Part shown: in pieces, positions 1 to 7,361 of the stretch
Numbering within the stretch: the stretch's first letter is position 1
Layout: every line of letters starts with the position of its first letter
From: JAWKSY01 sp041402125
GTDB taxonomy: Bacteria; Planctomycetota; GCA-002687715; DRQF01
DNA: 64,000 nt
Direction: 5' to 3'
NCBI GenBank assembly: GCA_041402125.1
Contig: JAWKSY010000013.1
Location: forward strand, 59,366 to 123,365
Program-made: the position numbers and the translations under genes
Notes under the pieces: generated by a model
The model's database searches: none
The model's input: the letters and a program-made list of their open reading frames with translations, nothing else
What the model was told of the DNA's origin: nothing

Positions 1-1
1 C

Positions 2-706
2 GTCGACATCGATGCCCCCGGGACCGACCCCGCGATCACGCGGGCCGACGCCTTCGCGGTGCCGCAGGAGGCGGGCTACTACGACCTCGTCATCTGCGCG
101 AACTTCGCCCAGGAGCTGCCGGATCACCGCATCCCCTCGCTGCTGCACGAGATCAACCGCCTCTCGAACTCCTACGCGCTGATCAGCGTGCCCGGCGTCG
201 AGTCCACGGATGAGACGGCCGGTCAGATCCGCGGCACCGCCTGGTGGTGCCAGCGCCTCGCCGACTTCGACTGGCGCATCCGCCTGCTCCGCGAGGAGCC
301 GGAGACCGGACAGATCGTGATGCTGATCGAGAAGCCGGACAGCCTCGCGGCGAAGATCCTGCCGCTGCTCGACGCCGAGACGAACTCGCCCTCGGAGTCC
401 ACGCCGACGCCCGCGCCCGCCGCGGTCGCGCCCGCGCTGGACGAGACGGCGATGGCCGCGCTCAAGCGCAGCGCCGAGCTGCTCCGCAGCGCTCTCCAGA
501 ACTTCGCGGCCGGTCGCGCCGACGAGGGCTACCTCGCGATCTCCGACATGGCCCACGCGCTGGCGCCGGTCGGCGGGGCGATCCCGGGACTCTTCGGCGT
601 CCTCGGCGAGCTCGTCAACGCGATGGAGACCCGCGACGAGCTCCGCACCATCGAGGTGCTCGGCCACGAGGTCCTGCCGCGACTCCAGGGCGCGCTCGAG
701 AACTGA
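2..706 (+). CDS. SAM-dependent methyltransferase, 3' part (truncated by window edge)
   Basis: The open frame runs in from the left edge, so the true start is outside the window. The visible N-terminal part reads like the middle of a class I methyltransferase Rossmann fold. An acidic strand (VDIDAPGTDP) is followed by the motif-IV-like YYDLVICANFAQELPD and then a strand ending in ISVPG. After about residue 115 comes a Ser/Pro/Ala linker and then a helical C-terminal extension of about 90 residues that is not part of the usual fold. Substrate cannot be told. A GTG at 59 could be called a start but would discard the cofactor-binding half, so a partial gene is preferred. A strong hairpin terminator follows the stop by about 50 bases. 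Confidence 0.7.
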   Translation, partial: VDIDAPGTDPAITRADAFAVPQEAGYYDLVICANFAQELPDHRIPSLLHEINRLSNSYALISVPGVESTDETAGQIRGTAWWCQRLADFDWRIRLLREEPETGQIVMLIEKPDSLAAKILPLLDAETNSPSESTPTPAPAAVAPALDETAMAALKRSAELLRSALQNFAAGRADEGYLAISDMAHALAPVGGAIPGLFGVLGELVNAMETRDELRTIEVLGHEVLPRLQGALEN

Positions 707-753
707 TCATCCGACCGACGGCGCGAGTCGTCGGCCGCGAACGCGAACGAGAG

Positions 754-785
754 AAGGCCCGGTCGGGGGATCCCGACCGGGCCTT
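754..785. terminator. Perfect 14-bp hairpin between convergent genes
   Basis: AAGGCCCGGTCGGG (754-767) pairs perfectly with CCCGACCGGGCCTT (772-785) around a GGAT loop. It lies between the end of the methyltransferase gene and the end of the first YwqK-type gene on the other strand. The AA/TT ends give a short U-tract in either direction, so it probably terminates both. Confidence 0.85.
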
Positions 786-854
786 CCTGCGTCTCGCTCC
801 GGACGCCCGCCCGGAGCCTTCCTTCCGCACGCCCGAGGGTCGCGCGTCCTTGGG

Positions 855-2645
855 TCAGTGGTGGGTCGCTCCACAGGTGTAGGGGACGATCGGCGGGGGC
901 GCGAGTTCGCGCTCGCGCACGAGTTCGCCCGCCACCCAGTCCTCGTCCTCGAGGAGGACGCCGTTCTCGTCCCAGGTCCGGGAGCGCCCGTGGCGGTCGC
1001 CGGCCGAGATCTCGTACTCGACGACGAGGCGTCCCTTCGCGTTCCACTCGCGGTGGATCCCTTCTTCCTCGCCCGCGAGGAAGGCGGTCTCGAGCCGCAG
1101 CACGCCGCTCTCGCTCCACTCGCGCCGAGGCCCCTCGAGCTCGCCCGCGACGTAGAACGTCTCCACGGCCGGTCGGCCGTTCTCGTGGGTCTCGAGGCTC
1201 CGCCCCTCGTAGTCACCGTGGCGGAAGTTCTCCTCCGACGCGAGCGTGCCGTCCTCGCGCCAGACGCGATGACGCCCCTCGTGCTCGCCGTCCACGAAGA
1301 AGGACTCGCAGGAGAGCCGACCGTCCTCGAACCAGTAGCGCAGCATGCCGTGGGGCTCACCCTTCCGATTGCTCCCCTCGCGCGACAGGCGGCCGTTCGC
1401 GTGCCAGGCCCGCTCCGGTCCGTCCTCCAGGCCGTCGCGATACCAGGTCTCCTCGGAGAGGTAGTCGCGATAGGACTCGACCGTCACCGGATCGCCGTCC
1501 TCGTCCACGCCCACCTCGGTCTCGATGCACTCCGTGCTCCAGACGCGCTCGCGACCGTTCTTCTTCCCCGCGGCCCAGTGCGTCTCCTGCACCGGGGCGC
1601 CCTCGTCGTCGAAGACGCGCTGCCAGCCGTCGAGCCGGCCGCCGACGTAGAACTCCTCGCGGTGGAGGGCGCCGTTCTCGTGCCAGACGCGCCGCGGCCC
1701 TTCCGCCTCCCCGTCGACGAAGCCGACCTCGGCGCGCGGGCGGCCGTCGGGGCGCCACGAGCGCCACTCGCCCACGCGTCGGTTCCCCTCCCCCCGGCCC
1801 TCGCCGAGCAGGACGCCCTTCTCGTCCCAGGTTCGCCACCAGCCCTCGAGCCCGCCGCGCGCGTACTCGGCCATCTCCCGGAGCTGTCCGTTCGCGAACC
1901 AGGCCCGGAAAGTCCCGGCCGGCTTGCCTCGCCGCCAGATCGCTTCCCTCTCGAGCGTGCCGTCGGAGTGCCACCAGCGCTCCGTCCCGTCGATCCGGCC
2001 GGAGCGGAATGTCAGGGCGAGGGTGAGCCGACCCTCGCGCCAGCGCTCACGACGTCCGTGAAGCTTTCCCGCCCGGTAGTGCGAGCGATCCGTGAGGCGT
2101 CCCGCGGCATCGAACGAGAGCTGGACGCCGTCGAGTTCTCCGGCGCGGTAGCGCGCTTCCTCGCGCAGGCGACCCTCGGCGTCCCAGGTCTGCCAGAGGC
2201 CGGAGAGTTCCCCGCCGCGGTAGCCTCGTCGTTCCCGGACGACGCCCTTCTCGTCGGTGCCGGTCCAGATCCCCTCGCGCCGTCCCTCGACGGTCTCTCC
2301 CGTCCACTCGAGCGGGACGAAGTTCGTGAGGCCGCAGCAGCTCGAGCTGCGCCAGGTCTCGACGGGGAGATCGAGGTCGTCGTTCCAGTGGAATCCCCAG
2401 ATCGGCTTCTCCGGCCAGTCGGCGGTCGACTCGGCGAGCGTCCCGGCGGCGGGATCCGCGTCGCTCGCGGGTACCGCTCCCTCGCTCTCGGATCCGGCGC
2501 CGCCGTCGACGCGGGCCGGGCGGACGCCCGACGGTCGCGCCTCGAGCGCCGAGGCGCCCTCGGGGAGCGAGGTGGATTCCGCGACGTGTCCCACCGCGCC
2601 GAAGGCGACGAGCAGGACGAGGATGAGGCCGAGCTTTCCGGACAT
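855..2645 (-). CDS. Exported MORN_2/YwqK-repeat protein (long paralog)
   Basis: A 596-residue protein. It starts with a signal/anchor segment (SGKLGLILVLLVAFGAVGHVA) and a short low-complexity stretch. A region containing the CCGL cysteines and WGFHWNDDLDLP follows. The rest is about 18 tandem repeats of 22-25 residues with the pattern G-x-W-x-x-W-x-x-x-G-x-L-x-x-E-x-x-Y-x-x-G-x-x-x-G, the pattern of the MORN_2 family (B. subtilis YwqK group). The tail ends in a Cys followed by HH. An in-frame ATG 12 codons upstream is less likely: the chosen ATG has GGAGGAGA just before it. A shorter paralog lies immediately upstream on the same strand with a matching leader. YwqK-type repeats are often labelled antitoxins, but here nothing nearby resembles the partner toxin, so function is unknown. 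Confidence 0.75.
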   Translation of the reverse strand: MSGKLGLILVLLVAFGAVGHVAESTSLPEGASALEARPSGVRPARVDGGAGSESEGAVPASDADPAAGTLAESTADWPEKPIWGFHWNDDLDLPVETWRSSSCCGLTNFVPLEWTGETVEGRREGIWTGTDEKGVVRERRGYRGGELSGLWQTWDAEGRLREEARYRAGELDGVQLSFDAAGRLTDRSHYRAGKLHGRRERWREGRLTLALTFRSGRIDGTERWWHSDGTLEREAIWRRGKPAGTFRAWFANGQLREMAEYARGGLEGWWRTWDEKGVLLGEGRGEGNRRVGEWRSWRPDGRPRAEVGFVDGEAEGPRRVWHENGALHREEFYVGGRLDGWQRVFDDEGAPVQETHWAAGKKNGRERVWSTECIETEVGVDEDGDPVTVESYRDYLSEETWYRDGLEDGPERAWHANGRLSREGSNRKGEPHGMLRYWFEDGRLSCESFFVDGEHEGRHRVWREDGTLASEENFRHGDYEGRSLETHENGRPAVETFYVAGELEGPRREWSESGVLRLETAFLAGEEEGIHREWNAKGRLVVEYEISAGDRHGRSRTWDENGVLLEDEDWVAGELVRERELAPPPIVPYTCGATHH

Positions 2646-2801
2646 GTCTCTCCTCCGCGAGGGTCCGGGCGGAGAGAGCAAGCTCCGTGCCGCGCGCGAG
2701 ACCTTGCCCGGGCGGCACTTGCGTCCATCGTCCCGATCCGACGCATGGTGCGGGTTACGACGGCGTAACGGAGGGAGGGGAAGGAAACGGCGGGAGCCGA
2801 A

Positions 2802-3794
2802 TCAGCGCGGGGTCGACGCGGGCGCTCCGGGGATTCGATCCGGAGCCGCCGGTGAGGCGTCCCGTTCGTGGAGGAGCTCGCCCTCGACCCACTCCTCGTC
2901 GAGGTCGAGTTCGCCGTTCGCCCGCCAGACGCGACGCCGTCCCTCGGGGCGTCCGTCGACGTAGGTCACCTCCGCGCGGAGCCGCCCGTCCGGATGCCAG
3001 GAGCACCAGCGGCCGACCCGGCGGTTGCCCTCGGCCCGTCCCCGGGCGAGGAGAGCGCCCCGTTCGTCCCACCGGCGCCACCACCCCTCGAGGCCGCCGC
3101 GTGCGTACTCCGCCTCCTCGCGGAGCCGCCCGTTGGGGTGCCAGTTCCGGAAGGTTCCGGCGGGCCGCCCCTCGCGCCACGCTCCCTCGGCCTCGAGGGT
3201 GCCGTCGGGATGCCGGAACCGGCTCCAGCCGTCGAGCCGGCCCCTGCGGTAGGACCGCCGGCTCCGGAGCCGCCCCGCGATCCACCTCTCCCGCAGACCG
3301 TCGAGCTGGTCGCCGCGGTAGCGCGCGCGCTCGATCAGGCGCCCGTCGCCGTCGAAGAGGAGCCGGAGGCCGTCGAGTCGATCGTCGAGGAATTCGGCCC
3401 GTTCGCGGAGACGCCCCTCTCCGTCCCGGATCAGCGAGGGGCCGGAGAGGGCGTCGGCGCGGTAGCTCCGTTCCTCGCGGCGCGCTCCGTTCGCGTCCAC
3501 CCCGATCCAGAGGCCCTCGCGACGTCCCTCGAGCGTCGCGCCGGTCCAGGCGAGATGGGGACCGCCGCTCGGACCGAGCGAGGCGTCGCTGCACCCGCCG
3601 GCCCAACGGGGGAGATCGAGATCACTCCCCCACTCGAATCCCCAGGTCGGGAAGGCGTGCCAGGACTCCGCAAGGTCCTCGCCGTCCGGAAACGCCACGC
3701 GGTCGGCCGGATTCGCGCTCGCACCCGGAGTTCGGAGGACGAGCAGCGTCGCGACGAAGGCGAAGACGAGGGTGATCGCGATCTTCTCGGGCAT
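2802..3794 (-). CDS. Exported MORN_2/YwqK-repeat protein (short paralog)
   Basis: A 330-residue paralog of the next gene downstream. It has an N-terminal hydrophobic segment (KIAITLVFAFVATLLVL) and the same WGFEWGSDLDLP block. About ten MORN_2-type repeats then end in a short acidic/Pro-rich tail. The ATG at 3794 is chosen because GGAGGAGAG precedes it; the open frame extends 12 codons further up. The two leaders are alike over about 45 bases (ribosome site plus a GAGCAAGC..CGTGCCG block further upstream), which fits a tandem duplication that included the upstream region. The long copy has about eight additional repeats. Both are predicted to act outside the cytoplasm. Confidence 0.72.
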   Translation of the reverse strand: MPEKIAITLVFAFVATLLVLRTPGASANPADRVAFPDGEDLAESWHAFPTWGFEWGSDLDLPRWAGGCSDASLGPSGGPHLAWTGATLEGRREGLWIGVDANGARREERSYRADALSGPSLIRDGEGRLRERAEFLDDRLDGLRLLFDGDGRLIERARYRGDQLDGLRERWIAGRLRSRRSYRRGRLDGWSRFRHPDGTLEAEGAWREGRPAGTFRNWHPNGRLREEAEYARGGLEGWWRRWDERGALLARGRAEGNRRVGRWCSWHPDGRLRAEVTYVDGRPEGRRRVWRANGELDLDEEWVEGELLHERDASPAAPDRIPGAPASTPR

Positions 3795-3899
3795 GCCTCT
3801 CCTCCGCGGTCGGCGCGGGAGCGTGAGCAAGCCACGTGCCGACGTCGGAGAACCGGGAGCGGGGACGGGCGACCCGGGATTCGAGCCGGACCCCTCGCG

Positions 3900-4430
3900 T
3901 CACCGCCGGGAGGTCGACTCCGGGAAGGGACCGCGCAGCTCGAACGGGACGAGGGCGGCCTCGGGGGTCGGGATCAGCCGTGCGAGGAGGAGGCGCCGCC
4001 GTTCTCGCTCGACCCGTGGGCGGGGCCGGCCTCCAGCTCTTGAAGTCGTCGAGCATGCCGCGCTGGAGAGGAACTCCTCGAAGCCGTCGACGCGTTCGAC
4101 GAGCGAGTCGGTGAGCTCGAGGGCGTGGCGCAGCCAGAAGGTGTCGCGGGCGCGGTCGCCGATCTTCGTGCGCATGGCGTCGAGGACGAGCTGGCGCTGC
4201 GTCTCCTCGTCGGCCTCGAGGGCCTCGCCCAGCTTGAGCAGGACCTCGCCCGAGGGGACGAGGCCGTCGTTCATGATCTGGGAGAGGTGGTTGCGGGACT
4301 TGCCGATCATCGCGGAGAGCTCGCGCCCCGAGAGCTTGCGCTCGTTGCGAGCCTCGTAGTCCGCAATGAGTCGGTAGACGGTTTCCTGAAGCGGAGTCAC
4401 CTGGTTTGGCCTCGTTCTCTCTCGCGTCAT
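3900..4430 (-). CDS. XRE-like helix-turn-helix regulator
   Basis: A 176-residue protein. Residues 10-70 carry an HTH of the XRE/phage-repressor class: TPLQETVYRLIADYE, then ELSAMIGKSRNHLSQIMND as the helix-turn-helix, then PSGEVLLKLGEAL. A helical segment (residues 75-120, DAMRTKIGDRARDTFWLRHAL) may mediate dimerisation. The C-terminal 55 residues are Arg/Pro-rich and poorly protein-like. A single-base shift near 4065 would instead read RGMLDDFKSWRPAPP, so the end of the gene is uncertain. It lies upstream of the two YwqK-type genes on the same strand and divergent from the M28 peptidase. Targets are unknown. Confidence 0.65.
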   Translation of the reverse strand: MTRERTRPNQVTPLQETVYRLIADYEARNERKLSGRELSAMIGKSRNHLSQIMNDGLVPSGEVLLKLGEALEADEETQRQLVLDAMRTKIGDRARDTFWLRHALELTDSLVERVDGFEEFLSSAACSTTSRAGGRPRPRVERERRRLLLARLIPTPEAALVPFELRGPFPESTSRR

Positions 4431-4643
4431 CGTGAGCGCTCGGGCGCGCGGGACGCGCCGGCGGATTCACGTTTCGCGCCGCCTGATGCGACGCGTCACC
4501 GCTTCCACGAGCGCCGATCTTACGGGTCACGAGAGCGCGGGCTCAAGAAAAGTCGTGTTCTTTCGAGGCGCCGCTTGACCGGTCCCCGCGCGAGGAAAAG
4601 GATCACTCACGTGAAGTCCCTTCATCGAGCGAGAGCGCACGAG

Positions 4644-6140
4644 ATGTTCCTCCGAAACCGTTCGATTTCGATCACTGTCGCCGCCCTTCTCCTCGCCCTC
4701 GCGCCGATCGTGTCCGCGCAGTATCCGGGCGCCACGCCGCCGCCGGCGGATCAGAAGGAGGGCTTCGACGCGATCGACGTCCGCACCTGTCGCACCTGGC
4801 TCACGAAGCTCGCGAGCCGCGAGTTCGAGGGACGCGGAACGGGTCAGCCCGGTTATCAGAAGGCGGCGGACTACGTCGCTGCCGAGTTCAAGAAGATGGG
4901 ACTCATCCCCGTCGGCGATCAGGGCACCTACTTCCAGTACGTGCCCTTCGCGCGCATCACGACCGACCCCGCGAAGTCCTCCCTGCGCGTTGGCGAGAAG
5001 GGGAAGCTCTTCAAGGCGGGTGACGACCTCGAGTTCTCCTTCGGCGCCGGCGACGTCGACGGCGAGGTCGTCCTCGTCCGCGCGCGCGGCGGCGAGGCGC
5101 AGCTCGAGAAGCCGGAGATCCTCGACGGACGCATCGCGCTCGTCGTCTCGCGGGACACGCTGCGCGCGCCGATCCGCAAGCAGCTCGCCGAGTCGAAGGC
5201 CCGCGCCGTCCTCACGGTCTCGTCGCGCGCGGGCCGCGGACCGCGCGATCCGCAGACGCGGCTCGTCGCGGCCTCGGAGCTCTCGATGCAGGGGCTCGTC
5301 TCGCGCGAACTGGCGGGCGAGCTCCTGAAGGAACTCGGCCTCGACGAGAAGCTCGCGGACGTTCCCGAGGAGGAGGGCGTCTCGACCGAGCTCGGCAAGC
5401 TTCCGGTGCGCCTCCGCCTCGCCGGCGATCGCGAGGACATCCTCGTGCCCAACGTGATCGGCAAGCTCGAGGGCAGCGACCCCGTCCTGAAGGACGAGGT
5501 CGTGATGCTCGGCTCGCACCTCGATCACCTGGGCAAGGTCGGCAAGAAGATCTTCCCCGGCGCGGACGACGACGGCTCGGGATCGACCGCGCTCCTCGCC
5601 GTCGCGAAGGCCTTCTCGAAGAACCCGGTGCGTCCGAAGCGCAGCATCGCCTTCATCGCGGTCTGCGGCGAGGAGATGGGCCTCCTCGGCTCGAGCCACT
5701 ACGTCGAGCACCCGATCTTCCCCATCGAGAAGACCGTCTGCGAGCTGCAGATGGACATGGTCGGCCGCAACGAGCACAAGCCGCCGAAGGACTACGCCAA
5801 GGACAACGTCGACACGATCCACCTCGTCGGATCGAAGCGGATCTCGATGGACCTCCACGAGACGATCCTCGCCTGCAACGAGCACATCAAGTTCGTGTTC
5901 GAGTACGACGAGGAGTCGGTCTACACGCGGAGCGACCACTACAACTTCGCGAAGAAGGGCATCCCGATCTCCTTCATCTTCAGCGGCTTCCACCCCGACT
6001 ACCACCAGGAGACGGACACCGTCGACAAGATCAACTTCGAGAAGATCGTGTCGACGGCGCGCCTCTACTTCCTCGTGGCCTTCGAGGTGGCGAACCGCCA
6101 GAAGCGGCTGAAGGTGGACAACGGCCCCTTCGCGAACTGA
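4644..6140 (+). CDS. Secreted M28-family zinc metallopeptidase with PA-like insert
   Basis: A 498-residue protein with a clear signal peptide ending near SAQ (residues 1-26). Residues ~40-110 give the M28 N-terminal helices, and ~125-230 look like a protease-associated insert. The catalytic fold runs from about 265. The expected two-zinc ligand set is visible: H292 in SHLDH, D309 in GADDDGSG, E344 in CGEEMG with E343 as general base, D371 in MDMVGR and H454 in HPDYH. The family consists of aminopeptidases and carboxypeptidases acting outside the cytoplasm; substrate cannot be inferred. The ATG at 4644 starts the signal peptide directly. The frame is open further upstream, but that sequence is not protein-like. 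Confidence 0.88.
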   Translation: MFLRNRSISITVAALLLALAPIVSAQYPGATPPPADQKEGFDAIDVRTCRTWLTKLASREFEGRGTGQPGYQKAADYVAAEFKKMGLIPVGDQGTYFQYVPFARITTDPAKSSLRVGEKGKLFKAGDDLEFSFGAGDVDGEVVLVRARGGEAQLEKPEILDGRIALVVSRDTLRAPIRKQLAESKARAVLTVSSRAGRGPRDPQTRLVAASELSMQGLVSRELAGELLKELGLDEKLADVPEEEGVSTELGKLPVRLRLAGDREDILVPNVIGKLEGSDPVLKDEVVMLGSHLDHLGKVGKKIFPGADDDGSGSTALLAVAKAFSKNPVRPKRSIAFIAVCGEEMGLLGSSHYVEHPIFPIEKTVCELQMDMVGRNEHKPPKDYAKDNVDTIHLVGSKRISMDLHETILACNEHIKFVFEYDEESVYTRSDHYNFAKKGIPISFIFSGFHPDYHQETDTVDKINFEKIVSTARLYFLVAFEVANRQKRLKVDNGPFAN

Positions 6141-6159
6141 GGCGGGGAGCGCCGGCCGC

Positions 6160-7284
6160 GTGAGCGCGATCACCCTGATCTGCGGCGATCGCGTGGCCGG
6201 AGCCGCCGAGGCCTTCGCCGGCCTCGGCGAGCTCCGCCTCCTCGCGGCCGAGCGGATCGACGCCGCCGCCGTCCGGGACGCGGACGCGCTCGTCGTGCGG
6301 TCCACGACCCGCATCGACGCGGGCCTCGTCGACGGCTCGCGTCTGCGCTTCGTCGGCTCGGCCACGGTCGGCGTGGATCACGTCGACCGGGCGGCGCTCG
6401 CCGCGCGCGGGATCGCCTTCGCCGCCGCGCCGGGCTCGAGCGCGGCCAGCGTGGCGGAGTTCACCTGGACCGCGATCGTCCTCGCCGCGAACCGGCTCGG
6501 GGTCCCCTGGCGGGACCGCCGCCTGGGCGTGGTCGGGGCGGGCGCCATCGGGGAACGGGTCGCCCGCGCCGGCGAGGGCTTCGGCCTGGCGGTCCGGCGC
6601 CTCGACCCGCCGCGGGCCGCCCGCGAGCCCGGCGCCGGGCTCGCCGCCGACGCCTCCGCCCTCGCGGACTGCGACCTCGTCAGCCTCCACCTCCCGCTGG
6701 AGAACGAGGGCGACCACCCGACCCGCGACCTCGTCGACGCCGCCCTCCTCGAGCGCCTTCCCCGGGGCGCGATCCTCGTCAACACCGGGCGCGGGGCCAC
6801 GGCCCGCAACGCGGACCTCGTCGCCGCGCGCCGCTCGGGGCGGCTCGGGGGCCTCGTCCTCGACGTCTGGGCGGGCGAACCCGACCTCCCGGCCGAGCTC
6901 GCGGAGGTCGCGACCCTCCTCTCCCCGCACCTCGCCGGCCGCTCGGTGGACGGCCTCCTCGCGAACACGCGCGCCGTCGCCGAGGCCCTGCGCCGTCACT
7001 TCGAGGCCCGGGGGAGCACCCCCGCCCTCGAGGCCGGTCCGGGCCCCGAACTCGACGGAGACCTCGGTCGCGCCCTCGCCTCCGACCTCGAGACGGCCAC
7101 CGGTTTCCTCGCCCTCGACGCCGAGTTCCGTCGGCGTCGCGACGAGGGCGCGCGCGCCTTCCGGGAGCTGCGCGACGCCTTCGCGACGCGCCGGGATCCC
7201 ACGCGCTGGCGCGGCGTCCCGGCCGCTTCGGAACTCGCCGACTTCCTCGCCGTCCTCCGCGCGAAGGTCGGCGGACTTTCGTAG
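6160..7284 (+). CDS. pdxB: 4-phosphoerythronate dehydrogenase
   Basis: A 374-residue D-2-hydroxyacid dehydrogenase with PdxB features. These are VRSTTRIDAGL and FVGSATVGVDHVD near the N-terminus, SVAEFTW, an NAD-binding GVVGAGAIGERVA, and a C-terminal PdxB dimerisation-like region (~290-350). PdxB oxidises 4-phospho-D-erythronate in the DXP-dependent route to pyridoxal phosphate. Start is GTG at 6160, with GGCGGGGAG upstream. The gene follows the peptidase by 19 bases and is followed 77 bases later by the topoisomerase pair. A generic hydroxyacid dehydrogenase is the alternative, but the C-terminal domain supports PdxB. Confidence 0.8.
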   Translation: MSAITLICGDRVAGAAEAFAGLGELRLLAAERIDAAAVRDADALVVRSTTRIDAGLVDGSRLRFVGSATVGVDHVDRAALAARGIAFAAAPGSSAASVAEFTWTAIVLAANRLGVPWRDRRLGVVGAGAIGERVARAGEGFGLAVRRLDPPRAAREPGAGLAADASALADCDLVSLHLPLENEGDHPTRDLVDAALLERLPRGAILVNTGRGATARNADLVAARRSGRLGGLVLDVWAGEPDLPAELAEVATLLSPHLAGRSVDGLLANTRAVAEALRRHFEARGSTPALEAGPGPELDGDLGRALASDLETATGFLALDAEFRRRRDEGARAFRELRDAFATRRDPTRWRGVPAASELADFLAVLRAKVGGLS

Positions 7285-7361
7285 ACTCTCCGCGCCGCCC
7301 CCGATCGCGCGAGAGGCGGTCTCGCGCGATTCGACGACTCCTGATCCGAGAAGGACGTTTC

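Noticed and set aside
855..3794. YwqK-like proteins as half of a toxin-antitoxin system.
   Set aside because: Both proteins have export signals and no polymorphic toxin or immunity partner lies next to them; repeat similarity alone is not evidence.
3622..4530. Alternative minus-strand frame overlapping the HTH gene, reading RGMLDDFKSWRPAPP.
   Set aside because: Only a short piece looks protein-like; the HTH reading is strong for residues 1-120. It may show a late frameshift, noted in the HTH entry, but evidence is too thin to call.
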